Below, in pieces: positions 60,112 to 64,000 of a stretch of DNA of 64,000 nucleotides (position 1 is the first letter of the stretch; the number at the start of each line of letters is the position of its first letter). The translations under genes were made by a program, and so were the position numbers. The stretch comes from Rhea pennata (Eukaryota > Chordata > Aves > Rheiformes > Rheidae), in the NCBI RefSeq assembly GCF_028389875.1, contig NC_084676.1, positions 1,674,001 through 1,738,000 of the forward strand, given 5' to 3'. The notes under the pieces are model-generated. The model searched no databases. It saw nothing but the letters and a program-made list of their open reading frames with translations, and had not been told where the DNA came from.

Positions 60112-60725
60112 TCGGAGGAGGGATGAGTGGAGGTGGTGTGCACAAAGGTCTTGGAATAGAGTGCAAGAGGTCTATCTCCATAATGACATTAACAACAACA
60201 ATAATGGCGAGTTATAAACGGGAGCTATCCTTTCGCAGTAGATTGGGCTTGTCGTTTAGCGACATGCTGGAGGGAAGGCGCCGTGTGAGCACGTGGGCTC
60301 CACAGGCAGCTGTACCTAGAATGGCAGCTGTAGGACCTTACCTACAGAGGTACACACAAATGCGTTTTTTAGAAACGTGTCTGGATTCAGGGGTGTCGGC
60401 GGGTTCATAAGAGGGGGCATCTCAGTGACACACGGGTTCCTTTGCCTTTTAATGGTCGTGTGTTATAATACAGAGAGTGCCTGCAGAAAGCAAAAGCCTG
60501 TATTTTCTCCCCCACGAGACGGCCACGCTGACGTGTAGATCTGCGGAGCATGGTGGGGTGAAGACACGGCTGAATCGTGAAGGTGTGCTCTCGCGTCTCG
60601 GTGCAGTATCGTGAAGCGTGTTGTAAGCCGAGATTCGCATATGCGCATAAGAACGAGCGGAGAGGAGCGGAGCAGCGATTAGCTTTGCCGGCGCTAGAGC
60701 GCTGCAGTGATTCCTGGAGGCTGCA
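60112..60725. other. Spacer upstream of gamma-A gene 2
   Basis: The first 120 bp or so are unmatched elsewhere in the window and hold an 'aacaacaacaataatgg' patch. From about 60255 the sequence matches 6795-7397 upstream of gamma-A gene 1, but lacks the 124 bp that gene 1 has at 7079-7202 (joint near 60530). Confidence 0.75.
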
Positions 60726-60752
60726 AGTGTCGCTGTCTGCTCACGATGGGCC
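60726..60752 (+). promoter_or_regulatory. CSE-like promoter element of gamma-A gene 2
   Basis: Identical to the element at 7398-7424, about 180 bp before the ATG at 60922. Confidence 0.5.
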
Positions 60753-60921
60753 GCTCGGCAGCCCGAGAGCGCGAGAAGAGAAGCGAGCCCGAGAGAGAGG
60801 AGCCGCCGGAGTGCAAGGACAGCGCAGGAAAGAGCAGGGTGCGGTCGGAGCCGGCTTGTGCTGTTGGCAGTGGAGATTCAGCCGGGAGGAGAGCGGCGGA
60901 AGCGGTGGCCCGAGCTTTGAA

Positions 60922-63363
60922 ATGTGGCCGCGAGAGAGGCGCCGGGACCGCCGAGGGCGAGCGCTGCTGTGGTGCGCCTGGGTGGCAGCGTGGGTGCTGG
61001 CGCGGGGGCAGCTGCGCTACTCGGTGCCCGAGGAGATGCAGAAGGGCTCTTTCGTGGGCGACGTGGCCAAGGACCTGGCGCTGGAGCTGGCGGCGCTCCG
61101 CGACCGCGGCGCCCGCATCGTAGACACAGATAGGAGTCAGTATTTTGCTCTGCATGAGAAGACCGGCCATTTAGTGACGGCGGCACGGATAGACAGAGAG
61201 CAAGTGTGTCGGCTGCTGGAGACGTGCCTGATCCATTTGCAGATTCTGATACAGAATAAAGCCCATCTTTATACTGTGGAAATAGAAATCACTGACCTGA
61301 ATGACAATGCTCCCACATTCCAGCAAGATAAACTGCAGGTTCGAATCAGTGAAACAGCAGCCGTGGGAACACGGTTCCAACTGGAAGAAGCACAAGACGC
61401 AGACGTGGGTGTGAATGCCCTGCAGCGCTACGAGCTGAGCGGCGACGAGCACTTTGCTCTCGATGTGCTGGTGGCACCAGACGGCTCGAAGTATGCGGAG
61501 CTGGTGCTGGCGAAGGCGCTGGACCGGGAGGAAAGCACCATTCACGACCTGGTGCTCAGGGCAATGGACGGCGGGGAGCCGGTGCGCACGGGAACAGCGC
61601 GGATCCGCGTGGTCGTGCTGGATGCAAATGACAATGCGCCGGTGTTCAGCCAGGCGGTGTACACAGTGCGTGTGCGGGAGGACGTGCCCATGAGGTCATG
61701 GCTGCTCACTGTGAACGCCACGGATGCAGATGAGGGCACCAATGCAGAGCTGACCTACTCGTTGCGCAGAACGCCCGGTGAAGCATCATGCATCTTCCAG
61801 GTGGACGCCCACACTGGGGATGTTACAGCCATAGGGACGCTGGACTATGAGGAAGCGGCTCTGTATGAGCTGGAGGTGCAGGCAAAGGATGGTGGGGACC
61901 TCTCAGCCAGGGCAAAAGTCCTGGTGAGTGTGATTGATGTGAATGACAACGCACCTCTAATCACAGTGACATCTGTTGTGAGCTCCATGTCCGAGGACAG
62001 CCCCCCGGGGACTGTTATCGCTTTTATAAATGTGAAAGATGCAGATTCAGAGGCCAATGGGGAGGTCAGGCTGTCCCTCCCAGACAGGCTGCCATTTCGC
62101 CTAGAGAAGTCCTCTGAGGACTACTACAGTGTGGTGACGGCGAGGGAGCTGGACCGCGAGGAGGTGTCGGAGTACAACGTGATGGTGCGGGCGACGGACA
62201 GCGGGTCGCCGGCGCTGTGGAGCAGCACGGTGCTGCCGCTGCGGGTGCTGGACGTGAACGACAATGCGCCGGTGTTCGCGGAGGCGCGCTACAGTGCCCA
62301 GCTGCGCGAGAACAACGCCAAGGGCGTGCTGGTGCTGTGGGTGCGGGCGGCGGACGCGGACTGGGGGCAGAACGCGCGCGTGCGGTACCGGCTGTGGGAG
62401 GGGCAGGTGCGGGGCGCGCCGCTCTCGTCGTACGTGTCGGTGAACGCGGAGACGGGCGCGCTGTACGTGCTGCGCTCCTTCGACTACGAGGAGGTGCGCG
62501 AGGTGGGGCTGTGGGTGCAGGCGGAGGACGGGGGCACGCCGGCGCTGAGCAGCAACGTGTCGGTGCGGCTCTTCATCGTGGACGAGAACGACAATGCGCC
62601 GCAGGTGCTGTACCCGCCACCGGTGGCAGCAGCAGCAGCGGGTCCGGGCTTGGGCTGGACAGGCATGGAGCTGGCACCGCGCTCGGCGGAGCCCGGGGCG
62701 CTAGTGGCCAAGGTGGTGGCGGTGGACGCAGACTCGGGGCAGAACGCGTGGCTCTCCTACGAGCTGACCAAGGCCACGGAGCCGGGGCTCTTCCACGTGG
62801 GGCTGCACAGCGGCGAGGTGCGCACGGCGCGGTCCCCGCTGGCGCGTGACGCGCTGCGGCAGAGCCTGGTGGTGGTGGTGAAGGACCACGGGCGGCCGGC
62901 GCTGTCGGCCACGGCCACGCTGACGGTGGTGCTGGCCGAGAGCGTGGCCGAGCTGCTCTCGGAGCTGGGCAGTGCGGCGGCGCCGGGCGATCCCCCCGGC
63001 AGCCTGGCGCGCTGGCTGGTGGTGGCTGTGGCGGCCGTGTGCTGCCTCTTCCTCGCCTTCCTGCTGGCACTGCTGGCGCTGCACATGCGGCACTGGCGCC
63101 GCTCACGGCTGCTGGCGGCGGGTGGCGGCGCCTTGCGCGCCGTCCCAGCCTCGCCCTTCGTGGGCATCGATGGCGTCCGCGCCTTCCTGCACTCCTACTC
63201 GCACGAGGTCTCGCTCACGGCCGGCTCGTGCAAGAGCCAGCTCCGCTCCCCAGGTGCCAGCTGCTCCAACACGCTCACGCCCGTGCCACCGCCCGACCAG
63301 TGCGCCGCGCTGCTGCCCCAGGAGCCCTCGAGCACCGCTGGCCACAGCGGAGACACCCTGCTG
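60922..63363 (+). CDS. PCDHGA: Gamma-A-type protocadherin variable exon (gene 2)
   Basis: 814 codons. Start MWPRERRRDR at 60922, as in gamma-A gene 1; signal peptide about 1-29. EC junctions: DLNDNAPTF (125), DANDNAPVF (234), DVNDNAPLI (339), DVNDNAPVF (444), DENDNAPQV (554); membrane helix about 699-723; cytoplasmic SYSHEVSLTAGS. Phase-0 donor CTG|GTGAGT after 63363; read-through ends at 63495. It is a patchwork against gene 1: signal and early EC1 identical, residues about 97-167 diverged, a matching block in late EC2, residues about 257-401 (EC3 to early EC4) diverged and lower in GC, then near-identity from about 62126 to the end. In that last part many changes are CpG to TpG or CpA, including Arg to His (LFHVG, HMRHW) and Arg to Cys (SCKSQ). 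All EC motifs are intact, so it is probably functional. Confidence 0.93.
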
Positions 63364-64000
63364 GTGAGTCCCTCGAGCGAGACTTTCAAAGTCCTTCTTT
63401 GTGCTGCCCGTCCTCCTGCCTTTGCTCCTCCGTGGCACTACTTGTGCCTTTGCTTTCCTGTGCGTCGTTGCTTCTGCCATGTTGTGGGGGAGTAACAAGC
63501 AGAAGTAGAGGTCTAGCTGAGGACATGGCTATGAGTGCCCCCAAGGTCCCTAGCACTGATAGAATTTGCTTTTGCAGCACTACAGATGGTGCGCAACTGT
63601 CACAAACGTAAATGCATTTTTGTCAATGTAGTTTCTTCATGTTTTGAACTGCCCATTCCTTGAGCTGGGCCTTTGAGGCCTGTGCCACGTTGTTACTCAG
63701 GTTACCGCCTTTCGTGTCTCATTCAGCTATTCCTGTGAATGCCAGATTTTGGGAGTAGACGTACAATTTGCGTTAGTAGTTGTATGACAGATGTTCCATG
63801 TTCTTGGTGACATGTGCTTTAGTCAAATGAGACTATCTTTAAGTAGAGTTTGGGATGACCCAGTGTTTTGCCTTAGGTGCACATTGTTCGTATACTTTTT
63901 TTTCCCCTTTCCCATGACAGGGAGCTCTTTTTATGGTGTTATCGTTCCATGATGATACCTTCCGTCTCCTTCTCTCTTTGCTGAGTCATCCCGTACAAAC
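63364..64000. other. Spacer after gamma-A gene 2
   Basis: After the first 20 intron bases, which equal those of gamma-A gene 1, the sequence diverges. From about 63785 it is a diverged relative of array spacer at about 19688-19890 ('gacatgtgctttag', 'cccagtgttttgccttaggt', 'ccctttcccatg'). No gene is recognised up to the window edge. Confidence 0.65.

Overview
The window is vertebrate nuclear DNA, most likely from a bird or at least a sauropsid. It carries a one-way (+ strand) row of clustered-protocadherin variable exons. Two 3' pieces of CR1-type LINEs (start-325 and about 6285-6708) support the avian/sauropsid reading, as do the very GC-rich, CpG-dense exons of about 2.4 kb. Each exon codes for a signal peptide, six cadherin (EC) repeats with DxNDNAP calcium motifs, one membrane helix and a short variable cytoplasmic piece.

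Layout. 1-1850: CR1 tail and old spacer. 1860-2191: a broken mosaic remnant of a gamma-B-type exon. 2827-5249: a beta-type protocadherin with its own stop codon, whose signal peptide and ectodomain lie in different frames as the sequence stands. 7594-10038: a gamma-A-type exon. 15315-17750: a diverged gamma-B-type exon. 25526-27955, 35729-38158, 45987-48416 and 56208-58637: four almost identical gamma-B-type exons. 60922-63363: a second gamma-A-type exon. The order beta then gamma fits the known alpha-beta-gamma order of vertebrate clusters, so the window probably covers the start of the gamma cluster. The gamma constant exons are expected beyond the right edge.

The main oddity is a head-to-tail array with a period of about 10.2 kb. 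Each unit runs from the 3' half of one gamma-B exon, through a 7.5-kb spacer, to the 5' half of the next. There are four full units (16598-57484) and a shortened fifth (57485-60111). Copies differ by scattered single bases, two short VNTRs (GGAGCC upstream of the start codon, GGCGC in the spacer) and a few short coding tracts. Those coding tracts lie mainly in EC2 and EC3, the domains known to set homophilic recognition. The flanking gamma-B and gamma-A genes are patchworks too: their ends are homogenised and GC-rich, while their middle (EC1 to EC4) is diverged and lower in GC.

How the genes work together. Each gamma exon ends at a phase-0 splice donor, so any of them can be joined to the same downstream constant exons. 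All eight genes carry a related short element about 180-260 bp before the start codon, read here as the protocadherin conserved sequence element (CSE), which in mammals takes part in CTCF-dependent promoter choice. The expected output is a set of alternative neuronal cell-surface recognition isoforms plus one stand-alone beta protocadherin. The system is known; what looks unusual is a local array of near-duplicate isoforms in a family that works by diversity. No RNA genes, CRISPR arrays or prokaryotic features were seen.
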